A DNA stretch of 64,000 bases from Haliclystus octoradiatus (GCA_916610825.1 OU744446.1:5279001-5343000); one strand, 5' to 3'; counted from the stretch's first letter, positions 9,528 through 21,956 are shown. Notes: generated by a model not told the origin, from the sequence alone. Made by a program: numbers and translations.

Positions 9528-12500
9528 ATGATTGTTGTCAAAGCAAGAATCTTACATCGCTCAGTTTTCCTTGCTGGGGAAACTATTACATGCCAACTAG
9601 TTGTTTCAAGAACATCCGCAGATTTCAACAATGAAGATAATCAAGGAATCTTTACAAATAATGAAGCAATCGAAACTCTAGCATGGGCTAGTTCTCAATT
9701 ACATTGTCAATGTCTTGTCAATGAAAAGAAACTAAAACTCAATAATAAATATGGTGTCAATACAAGTCAAGAAATTGGGAACATTTCATTGAACACAAGC
9801 TTTTTGCCTGTACAAGGTAATATACCATATCCATAATTCAATACGTTGCTCAATTTTAATAATAAATGTAGATGAGTTAAATCATTATTCATTAATGCCA
9901 AAAGCAAAAGGCATTAACGGTTACAAAAAGCTGCAGGCCTGCAGCTGCAACTGGTGCCTGGTTGTCGTTGTCGTTGACCTGTCCGCAAATAATAGCAATC
10001 TCGACGAGGCCTCGCAGTGCTTGGTACGTAATATGTCATATGTGGTAGGCCTATAGGCCAGTCTGCAAATAATGGCAATTTCGACGAGATCTCGGGGGCG
10101 GCAGTGCCAAAAAAAGTTAGGGGTGGAGGTGGCAACTGATCAAATTTGATCAAATTTGACTTCAGGGGCGGCAAAATCCATCATTTCAGCAAAAAAGTAC
10201 AAAGAATATGACAAAAATAACATTTTTAACTGCCGATTTTGGATGAAAACAGCAGCTCCAGGGGCGGCAATCACAAGAAAAATTTCCTTCTCAGGGGCTG
10301 CCATGCTTTGCAGACCGGCCTATAGGCCAGTTTAATAAGTTCAAAGTTATTTAGCTGATTTCTAACAAATTGCACACATGCGGAAGAACTTCACACAATA
10401 ACGCCAAGATTAAACGATAATTATATTTAATGACTTATATTAACCAAAATGTATGTAACATTAATATTATAACCAACTTATATTTCTTCTAAATTTACAG
10501 ACAGGAAGACTTACTAGTACACTGTAATAAACTACAAACATGAAGACTTAATACAATCCTTTGGAACACAATTAACTTATCACACTAGTCTGCAGAGAAA
10601 AGCAGCTTTTGCCGAGATCTCGGGTGCACAATTGTGGCAACAGCAAATGCTTTGTTGACATTTGACCGTAAAAAACTAAATATCGTTGAATCTCGGGTGC
10701 ACTATTGCCATAATCCATAATCTGCAGACTGGCCTATAGATATATGTATATACAGATATGCGGTTAACCTAAATTGTGAATGGCCATTTAGCGTGTCTTC
10801 TAATGAAGTATTAACAAGAAAGAAAAAAGCATATCTACCACTGACTTTTATTTAGGCATATTTCAGTCATATTACGAAATTCAGTCAAGTCGGTTTGACG
10901 TCTGTCACAAGGGCACGTCTGATTTACGGAAAACAGAAAGAAATTTACGGAAAATATAAAACGAGGTCTATTGTATTCTGCTTTTCTGTAAACGTCTTGT
11001 ACCTTTCAGTTATATGGTTGATCATTGACATTCACTTTATCCACATTCTATGAATTAAATAATTGAGGCAGTAGGCTACTGATGCCAGATTTGATTCATA
11101 AGCCGGGTCAATATTAGGGTCAATTAGTATGTGTGCAAAATGCAACACATTTAATTAGATATGTCTCACAGCATATTATGAACACTTTATATGTCACTAG
11201 TCACACCCTCTTCTTGGACACCGTTGCAATTTCGTTGTTTCATGTTGACAGATAAATATATTTCCAACCACAACACCACAATAATTCAAATATTGCACTA
11301 TAATTTTATTTGCGAGACCACAAAAGGTAAACCAGATAATCCCCTGGCTAACAATAATGCTGCTAGAGCCATAAATTTCCACTGCAGAATAGATCAGGTA
11401 TGCAATGTAAATTAATCTAAATGTCATCCCAATGTGTTCTACAATCCACAAACTAGAAGTTATGATAACATCTTTCAGGTGAGAAAGGATATTGTATATT
11501 CGCAACAAAACCAACCATCATGTTTTGTGATTTACAATTAAAAGAAGGTGAAAGCAGATCATGTAAGTGTTGCAAATAACTTATTTATTAATTGTCAATC
11601 TCACCACGAAGATATCCAGGAAATGTTGAGGGAAGAATGGAATACTAATTCCCCCCAATCTTAAAAGTTTACATTTCTGTGATCTACACTCAAACCTGTT
11701 ATAACGGTCATCTCTATACAGCGGCCACCTGTCTATGGTGGTCACTCTTGCAATGTTTAAAATAGTATTTTTCTATTGAATCAAACCTGTATATAAAGGC
11801 CACCTGTCTATAGTGGACAATTTATCTACCTCTGGTAGCTGCCCATTATATACAGGTTTCACTGTATTAGTAGGCTATGTTCTGGTTTAATATTTAATTG
11901 TGCAAGTGTGTGCTGTGTGATCTTGAGATCAGGTCGGGATGTGTGATTTAATTTAGTTTAGAGTTATATTGCATACTGTCCCCTCTTGTAATCATATCTG
12001 TGATGTAATACTGCCTGACTGCAGTACGGCAGGTCAGCGGTATTGTTTTATAAATAAGATGTTTTAAGTCTTGTTAGAAACGAGTTGTGTTGAGTCCATT
12101 TGTCCTTTCCTTGCTATCGGTCTCACTTCTGTGTAATGCCAGTCTTGATTGATGGAAAGTGACTCTTTTCAATCACGAAAATGAAGCCCAAAAAGAAAGA
12201 GGCACTAGAGCCAGTCAACATTAATTCATAACAACAATGTGATTTTTGAGCTATATGCCTATTGTCTAACTGTGCTATGCCTCCTTGAACATATTCTTGT
12301 TTCAAGGCTCCGGTTATTTCAGACGCCTCCAATTTATTAACTACAGTACATTACATCAATGTTTTACAACTTATTTGTCGCTATTTTGGTAAATGTCTTT
12401 ACGAGTTCAGTAATTTTTTACAATCCACAGTATAGTAATAGTATTATTATTGTTATTATTATTTCTCTAGTTTTGTATTCAGAAGTCATTCCAAGTGATG

Positions 12501-15500
12501 CGTTACCATTTTACAAAGGAAATGCTGTGCGTTATTCGTATAAACTAACAATTGGTATTGGTAGGCTTGGTAAACCTTCAAGTCTTTTAAAACTGCCATT
12601 TAGAGTTTTGTCAACAAAAGGTAAACTTTAATAAATATCTGTGTGGACTAACAAAGACTAACTTGTAGAACCTGATTTATGTAATATGGTCACACTCAGG
12701 GTCTGACAAAAGTAAGAATTCTGGAATCCTAGATTCTGGAAGGTTAGAGCAAATTCAGAAGAAAATTAACATTTTTATGATTTATTCGTCAAATTTCAAC
12801 AAAAAATTCAGAAAAAAATGTTGAAATCGGGATTGAAATGCCTCTAGGATTTCAGATGACTGAGCTTTTGTCGGAGCCTTGTCACACTACCACATATGTC
12901 GATCATATTCATAGATTTGTTTGGAATATGCTTATTGTGAACTATATACAACAATAAAGAGTCGCGCTTCTTCCCCTTGACCATTGCAACATGTTGTGAG
13001 GTCAAATGGATGTACTATCAGGGTTCGGAAAAATGGTAATCCTGGGATTGTGCACCGTGCGTGGCTAGAGCAACTTCTGAGGAAAATTGATATTTTTCTG
13101 ATCTATAGGCAAAACAACAACAAAAATCTAGAAGAAAAAGGAGAATAAAAATGTTCTAGGATTGCAGATTGCTAAACCTTTTGTTAAACACTGTACTATA
13201 AATCTACTTATTCGGTATTGAAAGAATATCCAAGGCCATATGTGCAGCCTTGGTGTAGTGGTTAGGGATTTTTACCTCGGCCTGCAGGTTCTTGGGTTCA
13301 ATCCCTGGTCGGAGCACTATTAGTGAGCGTCAGGAAGGGGAATCTGGCTATTAAACGTACACAAGCTCCAAAATATTTACAGAATAACCAACCACTCTGG
13401 TGAAATAAAGCTTCAAGCTTACCAGGGTTGGGGATAACTGAGGAATAACCAGCAAGACCTTGATAGTATCATTTTCATTTTCATCTACGTCTTACTTTCT
13501 TAGGTGTTCATGAATCATATTGTGAAGCATGTGAACCTAATGGAACAAATCCGTTCTTAGTTGACGATACAAGGCAATGTCTAGTATTAGACCATTTAGT
13601 TGAGAGTCTATCATCGTTAACAATGAAACGCAGTACAAGTAAGTGAAATACATATTTTTAAATAGATAAATCCTCTGCCAAATGTTCTACTGAAATCATG
13701 AGTTGTTTATCAACAGTTCTGTTTATGAAGTTCAAGAATTATTCATGATCCTCACAAACTGTCGTCCATCAACAGCTCACAAACTTTTTAAACAATTATG
13801 AACTGGTCATAAAAAACTTGTAAACAGTTCATCTGCAGTTTATCGTAAGTTCATGAGGGTTATTAGGGTTTGTTGTTGGTGAATTGTTCACAACCAGCAG
13901 GCCTCAGTGTAATGGTTAGGGCATTGCACCTTGTCTCCAGGGTCTTGGGTTCAATCCCTGGCAGAGTTACTATTAGTTGGCATCAGGAAGGGCATCCGGC
14001 CATAAAATGCACATACACTTCAAAATAATACTAATCAATTTACCAACCACCCGACCCTGTTGAAAAAAAGCTACTAGCTGACTCGGTTTGTGGTAAAATG
14101 ATGAATCCAAGAAAGAAAAAGAAAAAGGAGTTTATAAAAAGCTTTTGCCACTTAATGTTTATGAACTGTTTTTACAGGGGCATTGGTCTGATAACTGCTA
14201 GGTCCGACAAAAGTAGGAATCCTGGAATCCTTGATTCCGGAAGGTTAGATCAAATTTAGAAGAAAATTGATATTTTAATGATTTATTGGTCAAACTTGAA
14301 CAAACAAATTCAGAAGAAAATATTGAAATGGCTCTAGGATCCTAAAAGGCTGAACCTTTTGTCAGATCCTCAATAAATGGGAATAAATTGATGGAATATT
14401 AGTACCCTAATGACTGGTTAAGTTGAATAGCTTGCATGCATCCACTTGGAACTCTTAAATCTCTGATGTTTACATTACTCTGCCACTGGGCTATAGGCCT
14501 ACTACTGTTACAAACATAACAGATATACCATTTCAACGCCAATGTAACAACATCTGTTTTCAATGGTTTTCTAACTTGTATTATACCAGCAGACAAGCAC
14601 TTGTTTCTCACCATTAGCCTTCATCAGTACTGCTCAGTGAAAAAGGGACTGACTTTGCCCGTTATAGCTAGGTCAAGATGAGTTACTCAATGCTGTGAGT
14701 GAAAAATTCAACACTTCAAAAAAACATATGTGCCATACCAGAGTACTCAAACTACAGAAGTAGTGAGCAATGCATTCGCAAATAGATAGGCATATCCCAA
14801 TTCCCAAGTCAACAGTGCTCAAAATTGCACAAGCGCAATCAAGACATACATAACTTGTATTATATAAATTAATTTCAGATACATATAATGTGTTATGCAG
14901 TAATGGCACTGTTGGGAAATTTTACCTCCATCGAATGTGTTATAGAATTGGTGAAGATATTTCTGGTACGTTTGATTTCACTACGGGAGATGTACCTTGT
15001 ATAAAGGTGAGTCACTCTATCATTAAACTACTTTTCATGAACTCCTGAACTGTTTTTGCAAAGTTACCCACAAATTGAGTCCATGGCTGTTCCTAGCCAA
15101 CTCAAGAAACTTTATGAACATTCATGAACTGGTCGGAACTGCTCATAAACACTTTGTGTACAATTCACAAACTGTTTGTGACAATTGTGCCCTTTAATAT
15201 CAATTAACTATTTTCACATGGTAATACTGGCTTTTTACCTGAGTCCCTCTCCCTAAGTTTCTCTAGTCTGATACATTTTGAGACTAAAACATAAACCAAA
15301 CATAATCACATCCAGACTATTTTTTTTAATTATTATTTTATTTTAAACTATTTTTTGTTGTTGGAAAAATAGAGTCTGCTACAAATATAGGAGTTCATGA
15401 ACCAGTTCATGAACCGGTTTATGAAGTGTTCAGAACTCTTTGTGACTGTTCATGAACTTTTCATGAACCTACAAACAAATGTTCTTGAACTGTTTATGAA

Positions 15501-16999
15501 CTTTTGGGCGATTTCACGTTCATGAACATTTAGACCTGTGAAGGAACATTCTAGTCCCATTGCCGTTTTAGACTTTGCTGAAAGTCCAAAAATGTATACA
15601 TCCTGTAGCGTGTTTCTTATCTTTTACCCTATTTCTATCGCCATTTGATTTGAATTGGAGCTCATAAGGGTTTGACTGTAAAATTACTTTCCTTGTTGAA
15701 TGTGCTTTGATTCTACTTTTATGGGGCTTGTATTGATGTACCCCCTGTTCTCCCCTTCTTTCCTCCCCCATTTATTACCACTTTTGATTTCTTTATACAG
15801 TATTCTGTTGTGTTACAATCGGTTGAATCAATATCTGAAGATTGTCTTATCGATTCTAATCATTCAAAACCAAACTATGCGAGTTATAGCAGAAAGGAAG
15901 AATGTTGTTACAATATTAGAAAATCAACATTTTCATTACCAATCCCAATTACTGTTACTCCTTCCTTCTCTTCAAAAATAGGTAAGTTTGTAGAGAGACC
16001 AGAGGGATAAGGCAGGGTTAGCACAGATCTTTTCATATCTGATCGACTGTGGCTCAAATCCCCCAAAGCTCAACTCAGCCTTGACTTTATCTAACACATC
16101 AAATGAGTACTACTTAAGGAATTGCATGTGAGTAGCTGTGGTGCATCGTTGCGCATTGGCAAGCGAGGCCTACATGCCAGTAAATCAGTTGAAATTGATC
16201 TGCAATATCACGGCTGAGATCAATAATAAGCATTTAGTATCATTGCTTTGCCACCTGTAAAGAACAGTCCATGAACTGTTGATTAAGTCCCAATAGCCTC
16301 CTTTTCATGAACTTTTCATGATTATTATTCATATTCTTTTATGATTTGTTCATGAATTGCTGTTTACCGAACGTCAAATGGCCCAATTGTTATGAGCGTT
16401 TTTTAACTTTCCATGCGGGGCTCTTCAATCTTCATGAACTGTTCGTAAAAAGTTCATGAGTAAGCATGAAAAGTTCATGACAAATTTCATGACAGATTGG
16501 GCCATTGAACTTGTATAAGAAGTTCATGAAATCATAGACTGTTTTTTGTAGGGTCCTGACTGACTGCGATGGCGCACACCTCTAATGGTTAGTGGCAGTC
16601 ACTGACTAGAACGATTTGGTATAAATTTTTACTTCCAGCCAGTTCTACAATTCATGTCATCCTTAGACCATCGACAGTATAGACGTAATTTGCATGCTAT
16701 GTCAGGTCACTAATCTGTAACCATGAGCTTGATAATAATAATTGTAATTTTACTGCTTATGTACAACCTATAAATCTGCATAAATTATATTTTCAGTTTC
16801 ACTGAGCTGGCGACTCCATTTTGAATTTATAACATCACTCCGTGATCAAGATGAAAGCTCAAAATATTCGAATCCGCCGTCTTCGTTACCTGCGGAAATA
16901 ATGGCTTGGGACTTACCGATTGATGTCATAGCAACTAACCCATTACAAGTATCCATGATGGTTCAATCTAATCCTGTTGCAAAAGTGATTGTAGATTAA
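9528..16999 (+). CDS. RGP1: RGP1, RAB6A-GEF complex partner 2
   Basis: Seven exons with GT..AG borders and matching phases: 9528-9816, 11479-11562, 12471-12620, 13504-13638, 14879-15006, 15801-15981, 16797-16999 (TAA). The joined frame is 1170 nt, 389 aa; human RGP1 is 391 aa. Family landmarks in order: N-terminal 'VFLAGETITC' and 'ETLAWASSQLHCQ', then 'TKPTIMFCDL', 'GESRS', 'SYKLTIG', 'LLKLPFRVL', 'CYRIGEDISGTF', 'STFSLPIPITVTPSF', 'SWRLHFEFIT' and 'AWDLPIDV'. The fold is arrestin-like beta-sandwich. With RIC1, RGP1 forms the exchange factor that activates Rab6 at the Golgi for endosome-to-Golgi transport. The introns carry SINEs, MITEs and GTTCATGAAC repeats. The exact start is supported by the first Met aligning with the human N-terminus. 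No catalytic or length anomaly is seen. Confidence 0.96.
10052..10325. mobile_element. MITE with TATAGGCCAGTCTGCA ends
   Basis: Inverted ends TATAGGCCAGTCTGCAAA and TTTGCAGACCGGCCTATA enclose about 270 bp with internal 'GGGGCGGCA' repeats, in RGP1 intron 1. A related, diverged element spans 10579-10741 (AGTCTGCAGA ... TCTGCAGACTGGCCTATAG), and both hold the 'CGAGATCTCGGG' motif. Confidence 0.65.
10579..10741. mobile_element. Second MITE of the GGCCAGTCTGCA family
   Basis: It has inverted ends ACTAGTCTGCAGA / TCTGCAGACTGGCCTA and two copies of 'ATCTCGGGTGCAC', and lies in RGP1 intron 1. Confidence 0.55.
11687..11864. mobile_element. Tc1/mariner- or pogo-type MITE (ACAGT..CCTGT family)
   Basis: TA-flanked, about 178 bp. 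Ends CACTCAAACCTGTTATAACG and its near complement (ATATACAGGTTTCACTG). It shares internal 'GGCCACCTGTCTATAGTGG' blocks with 30413-30589 and 28487-28780. TA target duplications and CAGT-type ends are typical of Tc1/mariner/pogo derivatives. Confidence 0.7.
12700..12890. mobile_element. MITE of the GACAAAAGTA family, copy 1
   Basis: Inverted ends AGGGTCTGACAAAAGTA and CTTTTGTCGGAGCCT, interior rich in A. A close copy is at 14199-14372; fragments are at 13015-13190, 31040-31095 and 37850-37935. RGP1 intron 3. Confidence 0.6.
13243..13465 (+). mobile_element. tRNA-derived SINE, copy 1
   Basis: The 5' part has a pol III A box (TGGTGTAGTGGTTAGG) and B box (GGGTTCAATCCCTGG), then a conserved body with 'GTCAGGAAGGGGAATCTGGC', and an A-rich 3' tail. 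It lies in RGP1 intron 3, in the gene's orientation. Confidence 0.8.
13690..13880. repeat. GTTCATGAAC repeat block
   Basis: A dense array of imperfect GTTCATGAAC and CAGTTCATG motifs, a diverged member of the family best preserved at 34619-34764. Confidence 0.5.
13898..14115 (+). mobile_element. tRNA-derived SINE, copy 2
   Basis: Same family as 13243-13465: A box CAGTGTAATGGTTAGG, B box GGGTTCAATCCCTGG, body with GCATCAGGAAGGGCATCCGG, A-rich end. RGP1 intron 4. Confidence 0.8.
14199..14372. mobile_element. MITE of the GACAAAAGTA family, copy 2
   Basis: Ends AGGTCCGACAAAAGTAGGAA and CCTTTTGTCAGATCCT are inverted; the interior matches 12700-12890. Confidence 0.65.
14560..14815 (-). repeat. 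Dispersed hammerhead-bearing repeat (copy 2)
   Basis: Reverse-strand counterpart of 130-345, sitting in RGP1 intron 4 against the gene's direction. Homologous blocks: TGAGCAGTACTGATGAAGG, 'GTGAAAAATTCA', 'TATGGCACAT', 'AGTTTGAGTACTC'. Confidence 0.65.
14586..14633 (-). ncRNA. Candidate type I hammerhead ribozyme
   Basis: On minus: arm GCAGUA (14633-14628), core CUGAUGA (14627-14621), a weak AGGCUAAUGGUGA stem-loop II, GAAA (14607-14604), stem III ACAA/UUGU with a GUGC loop, then C14592 as the cleavage residue, followed by UGCUG (14591-14587), which pairs with the first arm (A-U, U-G, G-C, A-U, C-G). The order and pairings match the family. Stem II is imperfect, so activity may be low. Confidence 0.55.
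15380..15545. repeat. GTTCATGAAC repeat block
   Basis: Repeated imperfect GTTCATGAAC palindromes in RGP1 intron 5; a shorter block of the same motifs lies at 15030-15180. Confidence 0.55.
16265..16555. repeat. GTTCATGAAC repeat block
   Basis: Degenerate GTTCATGAAC motifs with the family's 'TGGCCCAATT' and 'TTTTTTGTAGGG' segments, in RGP1 intron 6. Confidence 0.5.
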
Positions 17000-18253
17000 T
17001 GAATGGATATTTGAAATTGAAAATTGTCAGTCTGTATCGAGGAATATGCAAGCGGTTTCATTTGCCGATTCCCGATAGAAATTTCAACCAGAGAGAAGGT
17101 TTAGCTAAATCTGTTTATTACAAAAGATTAGACACACGATTTTTGCCCTCAACACACCAGCGAACTGTAATTCACGAATTAACGGAATAATCATGGCAAA
17201 TTGTACAGTATTTGTGAAAGATTCATTCGCATGTATCATACGTGCTATTAAGAACATGTGCCATTCAACGTTCATAAAATATTCATGAATTCAAGGACGT
17301 TTCGCTGTCGTAGAAACAAGCTTAAAAAAATTGAGTCGTAATAATTTTTTTCCTAATATACGATATATGATGTTTATTTGAAATGATTTTGTCCAGTCAT
17401 ATAGTTATATGCATTTTTATATCTGTATATATTAATAACTGTCACAACTATATTTAGAGAAGTAAAGCAATCGTTTATATTGTAGTATATTATTGAAATG
17501 AATGAATGAATTATTTGTAAATATTAATGATAAAATAATGGGGAATAATATAATCTTCAGAAATATATGACACTTTTGCAACATATTACGTATTAGATTC
17601 TTCTTCAACTAATGTAAAATGGAAGAATATATTATTATGCAATTCTTCAAATGTTTCTTTGTTAAATTGTTATACTTTTGGCTCATACTCTGACAAAATT
17701 TCCTTAATTTATAGAGAAATTTGCATTATATACTAATCCAAATCGAATTATTTCCCTTATTAAAGGCATACAATTGACCATCACGCCTTGCGGGCTCAAA
17801 GTTGAAAAGTGAATGCCACTTTTCAAGCCACCACATTATAGTGAATGAATCAATGTATATTCGTAGACCGCCGTTCAATCTATGCGTTTAATTCTAGAAG
17901 CATCATAGCTACATGTATTACATGCCGATTTGATCGACTTGATTGAAATTTCCCCAGAAATCTGATTTTTCAATACATTTTTTTCCGAAGAACAGTTTTC
18001 AAGATGAAAGATAGCGACAAGAAATTACGTTATTCAAACATATGAGTTACACATGTTAATTATGATCCAGTTATTGCTGCGAATCTACTTATATGATGTT
18101 ATAATGCCAAAAGAAAGGAAGGACAATTTTTGTTTAAATCTTTGTCGCTACAGTATCTTTTATTTTGAAATCTGTTTTTTTTTAATAAAAAATTGTTTTA
18201 TAGAAAATTTGACGTCACAGCATATAGTATCGAATTTTTGCAAGGTTCGAAAG
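17000..18253. other. Intergenic between RGP1 and a small gene
   Basis: Holds the RGP1 3' UTR, a short repeat (17764-17830) shared with 8093-8165, and otherwise AT-rich DNA. A 63-codon open frame (16999-17190) right after the RGP1 stop is in the likely 3' UTR and has no support. Confidence 0.5.
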
Positions 18254-18261
18254 TATATAAA
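18254..18261 (+). promoter_or_regulatory. TATA box of the small gene
   Basis: TATATAAA 83 bp upstream of the ATG at 18344, a usual spacing for a short 5' UTR. Confidence 0.5.
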
Positions 18262-18343
18262 TCGAATCAAATCTAGTATCAGATTTACAATACCATGGGT
18301 TTATACAAGTAAGTTCAAAGTGAATTAGGAACGTTTTATAATT

Positions 18344-19487
18344 ATGGCAAAAACAAAATTTAATGATGAAGAAATTAGCCTTTTATCATTCCAACAAAGC
18401 AGTAGTAGTTATGCGTTTGAAACAATTTCAAATTTACGAAATGATAATTATGATCCAAGTATTGCATTTTATGCTATGATGGGTCAAAGTGATAAACATC
18501 CTTCAGTTTTTGATGTAGAATTAGAAAAGCAAAGATATAAAGATGTACTAAATGATTATTTGGCAAAGACTGCTGCAAAACCAGGCGTCAGACCAAGAAG
18601 TCGTTTAGTAAAAGCAAAAGGTATAGAATTAAAAACTATCAATTAGTTGTCAAGTTTCTAAAATGAGTATTAAATCTCATCAGTGACCGCCTATCTCAGG
18701 CGAAACTTATCAGAATAAGCCCATTTTGTTCTCTGGCTAGATCTATATTATAAAATTGGCATTAGTGATTAAGTTTTACAGTGATAATGGTATATCTGAT
18801 ATGTTACTGATATCATCACGGCTGTACCCCCGATAACAATATTTAGTCAATTTTCGGACAATTTTGTGACGGAGAATTGCGAAAATCGTACAATTTTGGA
18901 CGTATTACAGGCACTGAAGCTCCTAAATATGCAAATCATATGTTTTGTTTTCGGGTAAAATTGACAAATACCCTCGCGGTCAGAAGCTAGAGTTACGGCT
19001 GTGGATATTAATCTACTTTTGAAACTTGACCACTTTTAGCAACATTATAATAAATTCAGCCTGCACATGCATTGAAATACTAAGTTTGTGCGTGAGATAT
19101 ATTCAGGTTGGGTCACAAAACTTTTGTATTTCATTTTGATTTCTTTCCGCAATATTTTCATATTCCATATTGAGAATATACTGGATAATACATATGAAGC
19201 AAACTAAGCTAATACTGCGTATCAAAATTGCTATTATATTTCAAAGAATCATCATTGAAAAAAGTGGTACACGTTTGAGTGATTCAGTGACTCTCCGGCA
19301 ATAAAATTTAATCCCGGGCTGATATGAGCTAATTGGTTAGTAACGAGTATTTGTTTTGTTGTATTAAATAGAATCTTTAGAAGACAGATTGATGAAATCA
19401 CCCACAGTTGTTCGAACATCTGTCAGTCGATTGATGAAAACAAGACAGTCAGCAACAGTTCATCCAACATCTTCATCAGAATGTTAA
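18344..19487 (+). CDS. Small protein of unknown function, two exons
   Basis: Model: exon 1 18344-18620 (92 codons + 1 nt, donor AAAG|GTATAG), exon 2 19372-19487 (acceptor AAATAG), stop TAA. The product is about 130 aa. If the intron is retained, the frame instead ends at 18646 (100 aa). Exon 2 stays open in the phase set by exon 1 and gives a basic, Ser/Thr-rich tail (RLMKSPTVVRTSVSRLMKT...), supporting splicing although both splice sites are weak. The protein has no signal peptide or membrane segment. Visible features: Ser-rich N-terminus, 'NYDPSIAFYAMMGQSDKHPS', a charged helix-like 'ELEKQRYKDVLNDYLAKTA', and a basic C-terminal half. I do not recognise the family; a cytoplasmic or ciliary/sperm structural protein is possible but unproven. 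Confidence 0.65.
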
Positions 19488-19927
19488 CTCATAGCCTTTG
19501 ATTGCTTATGTATATAGAGATGAACTACTAGCAAATTTAATAATGCTGAATTTTGTAAATTTGTATAGAGCGAAATAAAGGAATATTAAAATTGTTATAA
19601 TTGTTTGTGCTGGGCCCGGTACTGGGTCCGGCTTTTGGTTTGTAATGTCAATCAATGACGATTGATGAAAAGCTGTAATTTTCATGCATTGAAATGCTAT
19701 AATAAAAATATGTTTTCTGTAACCTTTATTAGAATCTATAAGCAATTTAATCATCAATTTTGAATTTTCTTTTTTGATTTTTTATAAATCTTAACCTTCA
19801 ATCTTTAGATTCGTTTGGTATGGTCAAATGGGATTTAGATTAAATGTCCCCTCGCTATCGTGCTACATTTATTTGAAAGCGAGACGTGGTGTATAAGTTT
19901 CTTTCTATTCAATACAAAGATGTTGAC
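19488..19927. other. Intergenic, nothing recognised
   Basis: AT-rich DNA between the small gene and the LINE insertion. It may hold the original HVCN1 promoter, since the LINE lies between it and the HVCN1 start. Confidence 0.4.
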
Positions 19928-19938
19928 ATGTAAACAAG

Positions 19939-21866
19939 TGCAAGAGAAATGGTTAAAAATTGTGACATCGTGTAGAGACGCTGCAAATGAAGTAGTGGGA
20001 ACAACTAACAAAAACCAGAAAAGTCAGAATAAAGATATTAAAAAGCTATCAGATAAACAGAAAGAGTTAAGAAATAAAATAAATAAAACAGACTCTAGAA
20101 GAATGTTTCAAGTTATCAAGCATCTTCAAAACATAAATAGTAATAACCGAGTAATAGTAAGTGGAAAAAATGGTGTAACAACAGATAAAAATGAACAATT
20201 AAACATAATAACAAAATACTTCGAAGGAGTTTTTTGTAAAACTTCAGAAAAAGATATTACAACAATACAACCAGAGAAGATGAAAGAACCTTTCAATCCA
20301 CAAGAAGTTAAATCAGCTATCAAGTCCTTGAAAAACGGAAAAAGTCCAGGCATTGATAATTTAAACGCAGAACTTTTAAAACATGGTCCAGCTCATATTA
20401 GTCAACAGATAAGTGACATATTTAATATAATTGCAGCTACAGGTGAGTTTCCAAAAGAAATCAAAGAAGGGCTTCTTGTACCATTGCCAAAACCAGGCAA
20501 GAAGCCAGGCCCGGCAGCTCACCTGAGACCTGTCATTTTACTTTCTGTACTGCGAAAACTCCTGGCCATTTGTATGTTACGAAGATGTCTAGGAAAGTTC
20601 AACAAAAAGATTCCCTTGACACAAGCAGCATACCAACAAGGCAGAAGTACCACTGAACAAGTGTTCAGCTTTAAAATACTAGCAGAAAAAGCAATTACCT
20701 CAGAGAATTATCAAATTATATTATTATTACTAGATATGTCAAAAGCATACGATACAGTCAGAAGATGCGATATGATCAATATATTGAAGGAAATCTTAGA
20801 TAACGATGAGCTACATATGATGAAAATACTAATAGAGGATGTTACTTTAAAAGTTGAATTGAAGGAAACAATAGGAAAAAATATCAATAGTAATATTGGT
20901 GTACCACAAGGTGACTGTCTCAGTCCCATCTTATTTGTAATCTATCTAGCTGATGCACTTAAAAAATGTAATCACATCACTAATCCATCGCATGCTCATG
21001 ATCACACATATATAATAGGAGACCAACATAAAATTTTAATAGACCAACAATATGCAGATGATATCAGTTACATAACAACTAATCAAGAAGACAACCAAAG
21101 AATTAGAAAAAGAATACCAGACATGTTGAAAGCGTATAATTTACAAGTCAATGATACCAAGACTGAAGAATATGTAATAAAACGAGGAACAGGTGAAAAT
21201 GAAGACTGGAAAACTGTAAATACTTAGGAAGCCTTTTAGATACAGATAAAGATATAAATAGACGGAAAATACTAGCGATTAATTCATACAATAAGTTAAA
21301 ATATATATTTGAAAGTAGAAAAGTAGAAACTAAAACTAAAATGAGAATATTCAGAACGCATGTAGAAAGCATATTTTTTTATAACTGTGAGTTATGGACT
21401 TGTACACACAATCATGAAAACACAATCGATATATTTCAAAGAAAACTGTTACGGAGAATTTTAAACTTAACATGGGAAGACAAAACCACAAACACTACAC
21501 TATATAAAATGTCTTATCAGTCACCTTGGAGTCTTGAAGTAAAAGCCAGACGACTCAGATGGTATGGTCATTTATTACGCTTGCCAGAACGCACTCCTGC
21601 CAAACGAGCACTCGATGAAGCACTACTGTTCTGGCCAAAGCCACGAGGGGCACCAAAAACGACATGGCTCAAAATAATTAATGATGATTTAAAAGCACTG
21701 AATGTTGAAATTTGCACAAAAAACATAACTGACAATCAAATAATAAAACGAAAACTTAACATTAAAGAACTAAAAGAACTAACAAAAGATAGAAAAACAT
21801 GGCGGATTATTGTTGACCGCGCAGTGTCCTCGTCCTGGGACGGAAAAGCGTGAAAGAGAGAGAGAG
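19939..21866 (+). mobile_element. 5'-truncated non-LTR retrotransposon (LINE)
   Basis: The insertion is bounded by an 11-bp target duplication ATGTAAACAAG (19928-19938 and 21867-21877) and ends in a (GA)n tail. It encodes a reverse transcriptase: fingers 'LKNGKSPGIDNLNAELLK', palm 'LDMSKAYDTVRR', 'GVPQGDCLSPILFVIYLADA' and catalytic 'YADDISYIT', then a C-terminal region with 'RRLRWYGHLLRLP'. The endonuclease half is missing (5' truncation). The reading frame is broken at about 21215-21227 by what looks like a 1-nt loss in an A run; a second frame (to 21853) carries the C-terminus. The clade is uncertain. The copy is inactive. Its 3' end is 90 bp upstream of the HVCN1 start codon. Confidence 0.9.
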
Positions 21867-21956
21867 ATGTAAACAAGTTGTTTTAATGCTGTTTTCCCAC
21901 GTGTTTACGATATAATTTTAGTTAATTACACACTTTAAAGTATATATTCATCTATA

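Noticed and set aside
16010..16075. Possible tRNA gene (GGTTAGCACAGATC...GGCTCAAATCCCCC)
   Set aside because: Partial A/B-box resemblance only; no acceptor or anticodon stem forms.
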